A DNA stretch of 64,000 bases from Paenibacillus sinensis (GTDB lineage: Bacteria; Bacillota; Bacilli; Paenibacillales; Paenibacillaceae). The position numbers and the translations under genes are program-made. Of this stretch, positions 1 through 8,641 are shown piece after piece. The stretch spans positions 143,188-207,187 of the forward strand of contig NZ_JAHCMB010000128.1 of NCBI RefSeq assembly GCF_019904155.1. Direction: 5' to 3'. The notes beneath the pieces are model-generated. The model saw only the letters and a program-made list of their open reading frames with translations. It did no database searches and was not told where the DNA came from. The stretch's first letter is position 1; every line of letters starts with the position of its first letter.

Positions 1-1
1 G

Positions 2-2185
2 GAGACCGTCGCCCATATGATGAGTGCGGTCCGTCAATTCGGTGACATCGATGTCATCTGCGACATCGGAGGACAGGATATCAAGGTTCTGTTCCTGAAG
101 AACGGGGATATCCGAAACTTCAAGCTGTCGAATCAATGCTCGGCCGGGAACGGAATGCTGCTGCAAGCAATGGCCGACCAGTTCGGGATTCCAGTACAGG
201 ATTATGCAGACACGGCCTTCAGGGCCGGCCTCAGCCCGAAATTTACTTACGGCTGCGCCGTGTTCCTCGACGCGGACCGGGTGAATTTTCAGAAAGAGGG
301 ATATTCCGCAGAAGAATTGCTCGCCGGACTTGCTCTTGTCCTGCCGAAGAACATCTGGCAGTACGTCGTTCAGATTCCGCGCATGGCCGAACTTGGCCGC
401 AAGTTCGTGCTCCAGGGCGGCACCCAATATAATCTGGCTGCGGTTAAAGCCCAAGTCGATTACATCATGCAGAGGGTTCAGGATGCCGAAGTTTACATTC
501 ATCCGCATCCCGGAGAAGCAGGGGCGATCGGAGCGGCAATGGAGACGCTGCGCGTGGTCAAGCGCCGGGGTTATTCGACCTTTCTTGGGCTCGATGCGGC
601 GATTGACCTCCGCTATGTCAGCCGGAACGATGACTATACCCGCTGCCAGTTTTGTCCCAATCACTGCAGCCGCACCTTCATCGACTCCAGGACGCCGGAT
701 GGTCAAACCGCCCGCTACATTTCCGGCTTCTCCTGCGAGAAAGGCACGGTGGAAGACCAGGAAGCGGTCGTCAAGCTGATGAAGGAGCGGCAGCAACTGA
801 GACAGCAGTATCCCAATCTCGTCGAATACGAGGCGCGCCGCATGTTCCAGCATCTCTACGATGCCGAGCCGCTGCCCGAATCGGAGCCAATTTCGCAGGA
901 GGCTGCCCGCTCGAAGCCAGGCTGGCTTCACGGCTTGCGCGGCAGGCAGTCCAAGCCAGGCCAGATCAGCTTTACGCGCTCTTCCGCAGAGGCGATGGAT
1001 CGGCGAGGCAAGATGCGCATCGGGATTCCCCGGGTACTGAACATTTGGTCAACGGCGCCCTTTTGGCGTACCTATTTCGAAGCGCTCGGCGTAGGCGGAC
1101 GAAACATCGTATTCAGCGATTACACCAGCGAAGGCATGTGGCAGGAAGGCGGGAAGTACGGCTCGATCGACCCGTGCTATCCGTCAAAAATAGCCCAAGC
1201 CCATGTTCACAATTTGCTGTTCAAGCATCATGAGGTTAAGGCGCTGGATATTCTCTTTTTCCCGTGCATCACCCATCTGCCGACCTATTTGAACCATGTG
1301 ATGGATTCATCAAGCTGCCCGGTCGCGGCCGGCGCCCCGAACGTGATCAAGGCCGCTTTTACCAAGGAAGTGGATTTCTTCGCTGCGCGGGGAATTGCGT
1401 ATATGGACCCGGCCGTGACGTTTATCGAACGGAATCTGATGAAAAGACAGCTGTATGACGCGTTTGCGGACATTTTGCAGATCACCGAGGACGAAAGTGA
1501 TTTTGCCGTAGAGCAGGGCTGGAAGGCGATGGAGCAATTCGATGCGGAAATGAAGGAGAAGGGGCGGCTCATCCTGGAGCAGGTTGAACGGGAAAATCGC
1601 CTCGCCATCTTGATGATCGGGCGTCCCTACCATTCCGATCCGGGTTTGAATCACGGCGTACTTGATGAGTTTCAGGTACTGGGTTATCCCATCCTGTCCA
1701 TGCGTTCGATTCCTACAGACGAAGCCTGGCTGCGCCGCTTCTTCGACGGCGACCTGAGGAGCGGGCGGGTGGCGACCGCGCTTGAAGTCGGCGATGTGTG
1801 GCCGGAGAATTTCAGCGCCAATAGCGCGCAAAAAGTATGGGCGGCCAAGTTCGCTGCACGCCATCCCCATGTGGCGGTGCTGGATCTGTCCAGCTTCAAA
1901 TGCGGTCATGACGCACCGACCTATGGGCTGATCGATTCGATCATCTCCGCGGCTGGCGCCCCTTACTCGGCGCTTCATGAAATCGACGGCAACAAGCCGG
2001 GCGGATCGATCAAAATCCGGGTCAAGACGTATGCTCACAGCCTGGGGCTGCACGAAGAGCGCTTGCAGGATTTGGCCCGCAAAAAAGCGGAGCTGCAGCA
2101 TTACATCGAACAAAAACGGGCGGAGCTGTCAGGTCTGAAGCAAGACGGGTATACCGGAGCGATCTCGTACAAAGGAGTGAATTGA
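2..2185 (+). CDS. BadF/BcrA-type acyl-CoA dehydratase activase with DUF2229 region (5' partial)
   Basis: The reading frame is open to the left edge of the window (ETVAH precedes the first Met at position 17), so the N-terminus is missing. The visible part begins with an ASKHA-fold activase block: a DIGGQD phosphate-binding motif, then QCSAGNG and YGCAVF. The two cysteines are those that in HgdC/BadF activators bridge a [4Fe-4S] cluster at the dimer interface. Residues from about 300 onward match the DUF2229-type region found C-terminal to such activases. These proteins normally hydrolyse ATP to push an electron into 2-hydroxyacyl-CoA or benzoyl-CoA dehydratases/reductases, but the long Firmicute versions have no proven substrate. 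The end is polar and coiled-coil-like. The next gene starts 2 nt after the stop, so the two are one unit. Confidence 0.8.
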   Translation, partial: ETVAHMMSAVRQFGDIDVICDIGGQDIKVLFLKNGDIRNFKLSNQCSAGNGMLLQAMADQFGIPVQDYADTAFRAGLSPKFTYGCAVFLDADRVNFQKEGYSAEELLAGLALVLPKNIWQYVVQIPRMAELGRKFVLQGGTQYNLAAVKAQVDYIMQRVQDAEVYIHPHPGEAGAIGAAMETLRVVKRRGYSTFLGLDAAIDLRYVSRNDDYTRCQFCPNHCSRTFIDSRTPDGQTARYISGFSCEKGTVEDQEAVVKLMKERQQLRQQYPNLVEYEARRMFQHLYDAEPLPESEPISQEAARSKPGWLHGLRGRQSKPGQISFTRSSAEAMDRRGKMRIGIPRVLNIWSTAPFWRTYFEALGVGGRNIVFSDYTSEGMWQEGGKYGSIDPCYPSKIAQAHVHNLLFKHHEVKALDILFFPCITHLPTYLNHVMDSSSCPVAAGAPNVIKAAFTKEVDFFAARGIAYMDPAVTFIERNLMKRQLYDAFADILQITEDESDFAVEQGWKAMEQFDAEMKEKGRLILEQVERENRLAILMIGRPYHSDPGLNHGVLDEFQVLGYPILSMRSIPTDEAWLRRFFDGDLRSGRVATALEVGDVWPENFSANSAQKVWAAKFAARHPHVAVLDLSSFKCGHDAPTYGLIDSIISAAGAPYSALHEIDGNKPGGSIKIRVKTYAHSLGLHEERLQDLARKKAELQHYIEQKRAELSGLKQDGYTGAISYKGVN

Positions 2186-2187
2186 GC

Positions 2188-3732
2188 ATGGCAGTTGACA
2201 TACAGGAACATCTTGCAGGCTTGGATCAAGAGTTCAAAGTCCATTGGTTCGAACCCGCTCCGGGCCGGTTCCTGGCCAAAGATAAAGCCGCCACGACAAT
2301 TCTGTTCGGGGGACTGACGATGGCGCAGGATTATTTGCTGGAGGGAGCGCTGAAAGGAATGGGATACCGGGTGCAGCATTTGGACTGCCCGGACAATGAG
2401 TCGCTCCGCTGCGGCAAGGAATTCGGCAATCGCGGGCAGTGCAACCCGACTTATTTCACTGTGGGAAATCTCATCAAGCATCTGCAATACCTTCGTGATG
2501 TGGAAGGCAAATCGAAGGAGGAAATTGTTTCTAACTACCTGTTCGTCACCAGCGGGTCCTGCGGCCCCTGCCGCTTCGGCACCTACATTACGGAATACCG
2601 GAAAGCTCTGCGCGATGCGGGGTTCGGCGGTTTTCGCGTGCTTGAGTTCAAGCAGACGGACGGGCTGAAACAGGCGGCAGGCGGAGAATCGGCGCTGAAG
2701 CTGAATGCACCGTTCTTCATCGGTGTACTGAAGGCTGTTCTGCTTGGAGACATTTTATATGCGCTGGCTTATCGGATTCGTCCTTATGAGCTGAAGACCG
2801 GTTCAACGGACGCCGCCCTGGAGCATTGCAAGCTATACCTATACGAAGCGCTGAGCAAGCACAAGCCGCTGCTGCCGGCGCTTCTCAAATGCCGTGGGGA
2901 ATTTCATGCCGTGTCCGTGGATCGTACCAGGGTCAAGCCAAGGGTCAGCATAATCGGCGAGTTCTGGGCGATGACGACCGAGGGGGACGGGAACTACCGG
3001 CTGCAGCGCTTTTTGGAGAGCGAGGGAGCCGAGGTGGAGGTACAGCCGCTAACGGCCTGGATTCTGTTCCTCATCTGGTCCGGGCGTTTCGATACCTCAC
3101 AGCGAATCGGTCTGCGTAATGCCGACCCCGGCAAGAACGGTCTGATGGGGAAGAAGCCCTACTCCCGCTTGCGTATGTTATGGCTTGCGGATCGCTCCGT
3201 CCGTGTCCTGTTTCAAGCCTATGCCAGAATCATGGGTCTGCGTCGGTATCCTCTTCCTGATATGGAGGAGATCGCCGATGTCGCCCATGAGTTCTATAAC
3301 AACCAGCTGCGCGGCGGGGAGGGGCATATGGAGGTGGGCAAGCTGATTCTGAACGTGGTGAAGCGGAAAGTGAACATGACCATTTCGGTCAAGCCCTTCG
3401 GCTGCATGCCTTCATCCGGCGTGTCGGACGGTGTGCAGTCGCTGATCACCGAGAAATATCCCGAAGCTATCTTTCTGCCGATCGAAACGACGGGGGATGG
3501 AGCGGTCAATGTGTACAGCCGGGTGCAGATGATGCTGTTCAAAGCCAAGCAGGCCGCGCAGAAGGAGTTCGAGGAAGCATTGGCACACCGGAACCTGTCG
3601 CCGGGTCAGCTTCAGCCCAAGAACTATAGGAGATTCGGCGATCCGCTGCGGGTCAGCCGTCACGTTGTTGCCTGTACAGCAGCGAATGGCGTATACGGCT
3701 TGACCGGAAAGTTCATAAGATATAACAGTTAG
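2188..3732 (+). CDS. Activase-associated HgdB/DUF2229-like protein
   Basis: This 514-residue product follows the activase directly. I place the start at ATG 2188 because AAAGGAG (2171-2177) sits 10 nt upstream, whereas TTG 2182 would be too close. It is rich in conserved cysteines (LDCPDNESLRCG, RGQC, SGSCGPCRFG, FGCMPSSG), as expected for a protein that holds an iron-sulfur cluster and resembles the 2-hydroxyacyl-CoA dehydratase D component fold. In many clostridia and bacilli the two parts form a single very long 'acyl-CoA dehydratase activase-related' protein; here they are split. No catalytic dehydratase partner is visible. The function is therefore only 'redox protein linked to an activase'. 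Confidence 0.75.
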   Translation: MAVDIQEHLAGLDQEFKVHWFEPAPGRFLAKDKAATTILFGGLTMAQDYLLEGALKGMGYRVQHLDCPDNESLRCGKEFGNRGQCNPTYFTVGNLIKHLQYLRDVEGKSKEEIVSNYLFVTSGSCGPCRFGTYITEYRKALRDAGFGGFRVLEFKQTDGLKQAAGGESALKLNAPFFIGVLKAVLLGDILYALAYRIRPYELKTGSTDAALEHCKLYLYEALSKHKPLLPALLKCRGEFHAVSVDRTRVKPRVSIIGEFWAMTTEGDGNYRLQRFLESEGAEVEVQPLTAWILFLIWSGRFDTSQRIGLRNADPGKNGLMGKKPYSRLRMLWLADRSVRVLFQAYARIMGLRRYPLPDMEEIADVAHEFYNNQLRGGEGHMEVGKLILNVVKRKVNMTISVKPFGCMPSSGVSDGVQSLITEKYPEAIFLPIETTGDGAVNVYSRVQMMLFKAKQAAQKEFEEALAHRNLSPGQLQPKNYRRFGDPLRVSRHVVACTAANGVYGLTGKFIRYNS

Positions 3733-3807
3733 CCAGTATCCGGGAACGGAGCTCTGAATAAACCATTCAGACCTGTGATACCCTTTACTACGGGGGTGAG
3801 ACTGACA

Positions 3808-5223
3808 TTGCTGTGGGCCATTGCAGCGCTTTTTCTAGAGGCTATTCAAATCATTGCGATTGTAATCTTCGAGCTTCGGCGTCCGTATAAAGCGATCACC
3901 TGGGTCGTCGTCGCTGCCGTTCTTCCGCTGATTGGCTACGTCCTTTATTTTTTTATAGGTAAGGAATATGCCGACAAGCGTCCGGACAATCCAGAGGATA
4001 AGCTGCTGCTCGAACAAGTCAGGGAACAGTTGTCGGACCGGGGCCGGCGGAAGCTGACAGAGGAATGTCCGGATGCCGCAGCGAGTCCGAATGGCAGTCC
4101 GGGTCTGAAGCCGGGACATACGGCAGCTCTCCCTGTGACGGCCGGCAATAAGACGGCTGTGTTCTCCAAGGGAGAACAAGCCTTTGAAGATATGCTTCGG
4201 GCCATCGCCTCGGCCAGACATCATATCCATATCGAATTTTATATTATCCGTGATGATCATCTCGGCTCCCGCTTTCAGCAGTTATTGATCCGCAAAGCCC
4301 GGGAAGGAGTTAAGGTGAAGCTGATCTATGACGGAATCGGCTGCCTTAAATTGAAGAAGTCTTTTGTGAACCGATTGCATGAGGCCGGGGCGGAAACCGG
4401 ATGTTTTTCCCCTCCGTTCCTCTCTTTTTTTACCGGACGCCTGAATTATCGCAACCATCGGAAGATCGTGGTCGTGGATGGCCGAATCGGGTATTTCGGC
4501 GGTCTAAACATCGGGGATGAATATTTGGGGAGAGATCCGAAAATCGGTTATTGGAGAGACACTCATTTCCGGATCGAGGGCGATGCGGTTGGCTGGATTC
4601 AATTTGCGTTTCTGACCGACTGGTATTTCGTGAAAAGAGTTTTGCTGACCGATCCGGACTATTATCCGCTTCAGGAAGGCAAGGGGAAGGAGCGGGTGCG
4701 TATGATAAAAAGCGGACCTGACGAACCCATACATGAACTCTTCTTCTCCTGCTTTGCTTCCGCCAAGAGAAGGATCTATATCGAATCCCCCTATTTCGTG
4801 CTGGAGCCCGGAATTATTCTGGCTTTGCGGACGGCAGCCGTTACCGGAGTCGATGTTCGCATCATTTTGCCGGCTGTTCCGGATTCGAAATTCGTTCACC
4901 TGGCCTCCATGTCTTATGTGCAGGAATTGCTGCAGGCCGGAGTCCGCTTCTATCTGTATGAGAAAGGTTTCCTCCACGCCAAGGTCATCATTGCCGATGA
5001 TCTGGCTTGTTCCGGATCAGCCAATATGGATATTCGCAGCTTCTATGGACAATTCGAATTGCATGCGATCTTCTATGACGGGACGACTGTCGACAGACTG
5101 GTCCATGACTTTGACAGGGACTTGCAGGAAAGTCGGGAAATCGAGCTGTCCCAATATGCACAACGACCGCAAATCCAAAAATACAAAGAGACGATTGCCC
5201 GCCTGTTCTCGCCTTTGCTATAA
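3808..5223 (+). CDS. cls: Cardiolipin synthase (phospholipase D superfamily)
   Basis: A membrane enzyme that joins two phosphatidylglycerol molecules into cardiolipin and glycerol. Two N-terminal hydrophobic helices (about residues 1-22 and 30-50) anchor it to the membrane. Both phospholipase D HKD motifs are intact: NHRKIVVVD with GYFGGLN after it, and HAKVIIADD followed by SGSANMD. The 471 residues fit the usual 480-500 of bacterial Cls. I chose TTG 3808, not the upstream GTG 3775, because GGGGGTGA (3792-3799) lies 8 nt before it and the product then starts MLWAIAALFLEAIQ, typical for the family. It seems transcribed separately from the activase pair, 75 bp upstream. Confidence 0.93.
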   Translation: MLWAIAALFLEAIQIIAIVIFELRRPYKAITWVVVAAVLPLIGYVLYFFIGKEYADKRPDNPEDKLLLEQVREQLSDRGRRKLTEECPDAAASPNGSPGLKPGHTAALPVTAGNKTAVFSKGEQAFEDMLRAIASARHHIHIEFYIIRDDHLGSRFQQLLIRKAREGVKVKLIYDGIGCLKLKKSFVNRLHEAGAETGCFSPPFLSFFTGRLNYRNHRKIVVVDGRIGYFGGLNIGDEYLGRDPKIGYWRDTHFRIEGDAVGWIQFAFLTDWYFVKRVLLTDPDYYPLQEGKGKERVRMIKSGPDEPIHELFFSCFASAKRRIYIESPYFVLEPGIILALRTAAVTGVDVRIILPAVPDSKFVHLASMSYVQELLQAGVRFYLYEKGFLHAKVIIADDLACSGSANMDIRSFYGQFELHAIFYDGTTVDRLVHDFDRDLQESREIELSQYAQRPQIQKYKETIARLFSPLL

Positions 5224-5461
5224 GGATTGATCCCGATTTCAGCCAACTGCACCGTATCAGAAAATCCTCTCCCGACTGGGGTCCGGACTGTCATCTTCTT
5301 CCGGGCTCCGGTTCAGTCAGGTCATTTATGTTACCGCTTTCGAAAAACTATGTTTTTTTCCGTTATGACTAAAGTTGCATCCTTATGACGAGGGGGCATC
5401 TTTCTATAATTAAAAGGGAAGAAGAAGCATCGTAACCCTGTATCCCTTTTGGAATATTACG
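5224..5461. other. Non-coding stretch upstream of the glycosidase remnant
   Basis: No intact gene or clear promoter is seen. The frame of the following remnant stays open for about ten codons upstream (ending ...LYPFWNITV) and then loses similarity, which fits an eroded 5' part of the glycosidase gene. Confidence 0.4.
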
Positions 5462-5773
5462 GTGCTGGCTTTGAACAACGCCCTGGACACGCTCCGGGGA
5501 GGGATGATCTATCTGTGGCCCAGAAACTTTACGCTGGACAATTTCAAGGTTATCAAATACACCGGCAGGCAGCTGTACTGCGGTGAGTTCGGCGTGATCG
5601 ACACGGCGCCGGCGGACAGTGCCGTCCGCTGGGTCAAGGATGTAGTAGAGCTGCTGGACGCATACGGCATCGGCCACGCTTACTGGAACTATAAGGAAAT
5701 GGACTTCGGCCTGGTCGACCGGCATGGAAACGTCGCGAACGAAGAGCTTGTCGGAGCGCTGTTCGGCAAGTAA
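5429..5773 (+). pseudogene. C-terminal remnant of a GH5-like beta-glycanase
   Basis: A fragment of about 110 codons whose product resembles the last third of a family 5 endoglucanase-like enzyme. YCGEFGVID carries what would be the nucleophile glutamate on the last-but-one strand, and AYWNYKEMDFGLVD matches the terminal barrel strand. The acid/base glutamate and most of the (beta/alpha)8 barrel are absent. There is no ribosome binding site before the first possible start (GTG 5462). A full enzyme would be over 300 residues, so this is a broken gene. It might also be a domain left from a neighbouring rearrangement, since the tRNA-bounded region starts 1 kb away. Confidence 0.7.
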
Positions 5774-5801
5774 GTTACTTATACAGTATGAGTATAGCGC
5801 T

Positions 5802-5845
5802 AGAGCCGCAAGGGTATGGCCGCAAGGTCAAAACCTTGCGGCTCT
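5802..5845. terminator. 12-bp hairpin after the glycosidase remnant
   Basis: AGAGCCGCAAGG (5802-5813) pairs perfectly with CCTTGCGGCTCT (5834-5845). A partial third copy (GCCGCAAGG) lies in the loop. There is no U-run, so it is a weak intrinsic terminator or another structured element. Confidence 0.45.
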
Positions 5846-5915
5846 TGTCCGTGTACCGATAGCTGTACCGCCGGAAATTTTGTTATAATAAACCTAAAGA
5901 ATGGAGTTGGCCGAT

Positions 5916-6776
5916 GTGGAACTGCTTGATCCGAGAGTGGATTTTGTATTCAAACGAATCTTTGGCAGCGAGAACAACAAGGATGTGCTGTTGGCTTTTC
6001 TGAACCGGATTTTCACCGAAGCGGGGGAACCGCCACTCACAGAGATTATCCTGATGAATCCCTACACTGACAAGGACGATCCGCTCGATAAGCAATCCAT
6101 CTTCGATGTATATGCGAAGACCGCTGAGGGCAAGTTGATAGACATTGAGATGCAATTGTTCAACAAATACGATATCGAGAAGCGGACGCTGTTCTACTGG
6201 AGCAAGCGGTATGCCAGCCAGCTTCAGGAAGGCGAGAAGTACCAGGAGCTGAAGAAGTGCGTTACCATCAACATTCTGAACTATGCCTTCTTGCCGAATG
6301 ATGAATACCATAATGTATTCCATCTCCGTGAAGACCGCTCGGGAATACTGCTGATTGACGATATTGAGATACATTTTTTGGAGCTGCCGAAGCTGGATGA
6401 TGCCATTCCCTCGAACGGCGGCTTGGAGAACTGGCTGCTGTTCCTCAAAGGCGTGGATACAACTCATTGGGAGGTGCTGAAGATGAATGAGCCGGGACTT
6501 GAGAAGGCCATGGATACGCTGCAATACTTGAGCCAGGATTCGGAGGCCCGCCGCTTGTACGAGGCCCGTCAGAAATACCTGCATGACGAAGCGTCGATGC
6601 TCGAAGGGGCCAAGCAAGCTGGGATGAAGGCGGGTATACAAGAGGGGATGAAGGCAGGAGTGCAAGCAGGAATCAAGGAAGTCGCCAGGAACATGCTGGC
6701 ACTGAATCTGGACATCGCCACCATTGCCACAGCAACCGGATTGTCGGAGCAGGAGATACTTGCACTGAAGAAATAG
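5916..6776 (+). CDS. Rpn-family PD-(D/E)XK recombination-promoting nuclease / putative transposase
   Basis: A 286-residue protein starting MELLDPRVDFVFKRIFG, the signature opening of the Rpn/PDDEXK_2 family. FDVYAKTAEGKLIDIEMQL supplies the catalytic D...E-x-Q core. Its tail is a glycine-rich amphipathic repeat (KAGIQEGMKAGVQAGIKE), the usual variable C-terminus. E. coli RpnA is a DNA endonuclease that stimulates RecA-independent recombination; many relatives are annotated as transposases though they carry no terminal repeats. GTG 5916 is preferred because GGAG lies 9 nt upstream and the protein then begins at the conserved motif; ATG 5901 lacks a ribosome site. It stands alone, just outside the left tRNA-Pro gene. 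Confidence 0.85.
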   Translation: MELLDPRVDFVFKRIFGSENNKDVLLAFLNRIFTEAGEPPLTEIILMNPYTDKDDPLDKQSIFDVYAKTAEGKLIDIEMQLFNKYDIEKRTLFYWSKRYASQLQEGEKYQELKKCVTINILNYAFLPNDEYHNVFHLREDRSGILLIDDIEIHFLELPKLDDAIPSNGGLENWLLFLKGVDTTHWEVLKMNEPGLEKAMDTLQYLSQDSEARRLYEARQKYLHDEASMLEGAKQAGMKAGIQEGMKAGVQAGIKEVARNMLALNLDIATIATATGLSEQEILALKK

Positions 6777-6782
6777 AGCTGA

Positions 6783-6813
6783 GGGAGCTTCCAAAACGCG
6801 GAGCTCCCTTTTT
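6783..6813 (+). terminator. Rho-independent terminator of the Rpn gene
   Basis: GGGAGCT (6783-6789) pairs with AGCTCCC (6802-6808), followed by five T residues, directly after the Rpn stop codon. Confidence 0.8.
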
Positions 6814-6823
6814 ACGTACAAAA

Positions 6824-6847
6824 AAACCCTTGATTTCTCAAGGGTTT
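6824..6847 (-). terminator. Terminator of the left tRNA-Pro gene
   Basis: AAACCCTTGA (6824-6833) and TCAAGGGTTT (6838-6847) form a perfect 10-bp stem with loop TTTC. The A-run on the plus strand (6818-6826) is the U-run of the minus-strand transcript. The same element follows the second tRNA-Pro copy. Confidence 0.85.
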
Positions 6848-6859
6848 AACATTCATATA

Positions 6860-6936
6860 TGGTCGAGACGACAGGATTTGAACCTGCGACCTCTTGCTCC
6901 CGAAGCAAGCGCTCTACCAAGCTGAGCCACGTCTCG
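6860..6936 (-). tRNA. tRNA-Pro(CGG), left copy
   Basis: On the minus strand the 77 nt begin CGAGACGTGG and end with an encoded CCA. The 7-bp acceptor stem is CGAGACG/CGTCTCG with discriminator A. The anticodon arm CTTGC-TTCGGGA-GCAAG places CGG in the loop, reading codon CCG. The T-arm contains GGTTCAAATCC. It is identical over its whole length to the gene at 35064-35140, in the same orientation, 28.2 kb away. Confidence 0.96.
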
Positions 6937-6978
6937 ATACTGGGAAGTAATTCACATTGTTTGTCCGAACAATTAATG

Positions 6979-7007
6979 ATTATACGCCTTGTTTTTCAGA
7001 TTGTAAA
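6979..7007 (-). promoter_or_regulatory. Promoter of the left tRNA-Pro
   Basis: Read on the minus strand: TTTACA (7002-7007), 17-bp spacer, TATAAT (6979-6984), about 43 nt upstream of the mature tRNA 5' end. Confidence 0.7.
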
Positions 7008-7044
7008 TAGCTATTTCCAGACCGGATGGCAGCTCATGTGGCGG

Positions 7045-7106
7045 ATTGGTATGGCCAATTGGCTGGCAATTGGTATTTTAATAATAATGTGTATTTAAGG
7101 TATTAT
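7045..7106 (+). promoter_or_regulatory. Promoter and direct repeats upstream of the eleven-gene set
   Basis: TTAATA (7078-7083), 17-bp spacer and TATTAT (7101-7106) form a moderate sigma-A promoter 32 nt before the first gene. Immediately upstream the pentamer ATTGG occurs three times in the same orientation (7045, 7058, 7069), a helical-turn-like spacing that suggests an activator site. Which protein binds it is unknown; the MocR regulator encoded at the end of the set is the obvious candidate. Confidence 0.45.
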
Positions 7107-7137
7107 ATTCCATGTAACGTACTGAAGGAGGATCAAG

Positions 7138-7926
7138 ATGGATAATAACCCTGCGGGTAGAACGGAATACGGCAGATCGTTCAAGGTGGAATTTTCGGAG
7201 GATGTCTTTGACGTTGCCCCGGATTTGCATGTCGGGCTGATCGCCGTTCCGCAAGTAGCCAACCTGGGCAAGGATTCGGAAGTTAAGGCATTGTTGGCTC
7301 ATATGGAACAGGAAATTCTGAACTCAGGATTGCAAAAAGATGCGGTGAGCGAACTATCGACCATTGCAGCCTGGCGGAAAGTATACACTCAATTTGGCGT
7401 CAAGCCCGCAAGGTATCCTTGCGCAGCGGAATCGCTTATCAGGCGCGTCATTGAGCTGGGGTCATTGCCCCGAATCAATACATTGGTGGATCTGTGCAAT
7501 GCAATCTCTTTGAAATCCCGCACGCCCATCGCATCCTGTGATATTACGAAGATACCGGAATTCACCATCAGAAGGGCCGTGGGGACTGAACAATTCTTGC
7601 CCATTGGCAAGGTGGAGGAATTCGAGTTCCCTTCGTCCGGCGAGATCATTTATGCGGATAATGCAGGCAGGGCGCATTCCCGGCGATGGAACTGGAGACA
7701 GAGCGATTATATCAAGACAACGTCCGAGTCCTCACAGATGCTGTTTACAGTTGAGGCCGTACATAAAGAAGCCAAAGTGCTGGTTGAGGCAACGACGTTT
7801 CTGTTACATGAGTTGCTGCAGCCGTTCACCGGAGAAGGGGGATCTGAATGGGCTTTTATTCACAAGAATTCTACTGCGCATGTCTTTCAACTCAATGCCG
7901 GGGAGGTTCTCATAAATCGTGAGTGA
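7138..7926 (+). CDS. Stand-alone B3/4 (PheRS-beta editing-type) domain protein
   Basis: This 262-residue protein belongs to the B3/4 family, named after the part of phenylalanyl-tRNA synthetase beta that hydrolyses mischarged Tyr-tRNA(Phe). Visible family blocks are WRKVYTQFGVKPARYPCAAESL, LPRINTLVDLCNAISLKSRTPIA and the closing YADNAGRAHSRRWNWRQSD. ATG 7138 has AAGGAGG 6 nt upstream. Free-standing members are commonly called 'tRNA-binding' proteins and their substrates are mostly untested. It is the first gene of the set and overlaps the exporter gene azlC by 8 nt, which ties it to amino-acid export. I infer a role in removing an aberrant aromatic amino acid from tRNA; this is not shown by sequence. 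Confidence 0.85.
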   Translation: MDNNPAGRTEYGRSFKVEFSEDVFDVAPDLHVGLIAVPQVANLGKDSEVKALLAHMEQEILNSGLQKDAVSELSTIAAWRKVYTQFGVKPARYPCAAESLIRRVIELGSLPRINTLVDLCNAISLKSRTPIASCDITKIPEFTIRRAVGTEQFLPIGKVEEFEFPSSGEIIYADNAGRAHSRRWNWRQSDYIKTTSESSQMLFTVEAVHKEAKVLVEATTFLLHELLQPFTGEGGSEWAFIHKNSTAHVFQLNAGEVLINRE

Positions 7927-8641
7927 TGCAATGAGGCAAGTGAGGCAGGGGCTTATCGACTCCGTTCCCATCGTTATCGGATATATTCCGGCATGCATCA
8001 CCTTCGGACTTGTTGGCAAGGCACTCTTATTGAGTGATCTGGAAGTATTCCTCCTCTCCGCAGTGGTCTACGCCGGAGCCAGCCAGTTTATAGGTGCCAA
8101 ATTACTGGCGACGGGAACTGCCGCACCTATCATTTTGCTGCTAACGTTTGTTATAAACTTGCGATATTTTTTTCTAGGCATGTCGTTCTCTTCAAGGATG
8201 GACCGAAGTTCACGCCTGTTCCACAGAGGAATTGTTGGATTTGGACTAACGGAGGAAGTGTATGCCGTAAGCATGATGTCAGACAAAAATCGCAGAGACA
8301 CAAGCAACCATTCGTTAGCTTACTTGATGGGATTGGAGGCCGCCCCATATGCCGTCACGCTGATCTCAACGTATGCAGGGATAATGCTCGCAGAATATAT
8401 TCCTTCTACAATTTTGCCGGCACTCAACACTTCCCTTTACGCTCTGCTTATTGCACTGGTGATCCCGCAAATTCGGCGGAATAGAAAAAATCTGGCCATT
8501 TGCATCTCTGCCGCCGCTTCCTCCTGGCTGCTGCATCCATTGCTGGGAAATGCGACTGTAGTGGTTTCCATGATCATTGGAGCATGCGTCGGCGGAATAA
8601 TCCCTTCCAAAGAAGAGAAGATCAGGAGTGAAGTGATGTGA
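7919..8641 (+). CDS. azlC: AzlC-family amino-acid exporter, large subunit
   Basis: A 240-residue integral membrane protein with the AzlC pattern: GLIDSVPIVIGYIPACITFGL at the N-terminus, then VVYAGASQFIGAKLL and INLRYFFLGMSFS. In Bacillus AzlCD confers resistance to 4-azaleucine, and BrnFE of Corynebacterium exports branched-chain amino acids and methionine. GTG 7919 is preceded by GGGAGG at 7901-7906 (spacing 12) and overlaps the B3/4 gene by 8 nt, so translation is likely coupled. AzlD follows with a 4-nt overlap. In this context the cargo is plausibly an amino acid made by the downstream enzymes rather than leucine. Confidence 0.92.
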   Translation: MSDAMRQVRQGLIDSVPIVIGYIPACITFGLVGKALLLSDLEVFLLSAVVYAGASQFIGAKLLATGTAAPIILLLTFVINLRYFFLGMSFSSRMDRSSRLFHRGIVGFGLTEEVYAVSMMSDKNRRDTSNHSLAYLMGLEAAPYAVTLISTYAGIMLAEYIPSTILPALNTSLYALLIALVIPQIRRNRKNLAICISAAASSWLLHPLLGNATVVVSMIIGACVGGIIPSKEEKIRSEVM

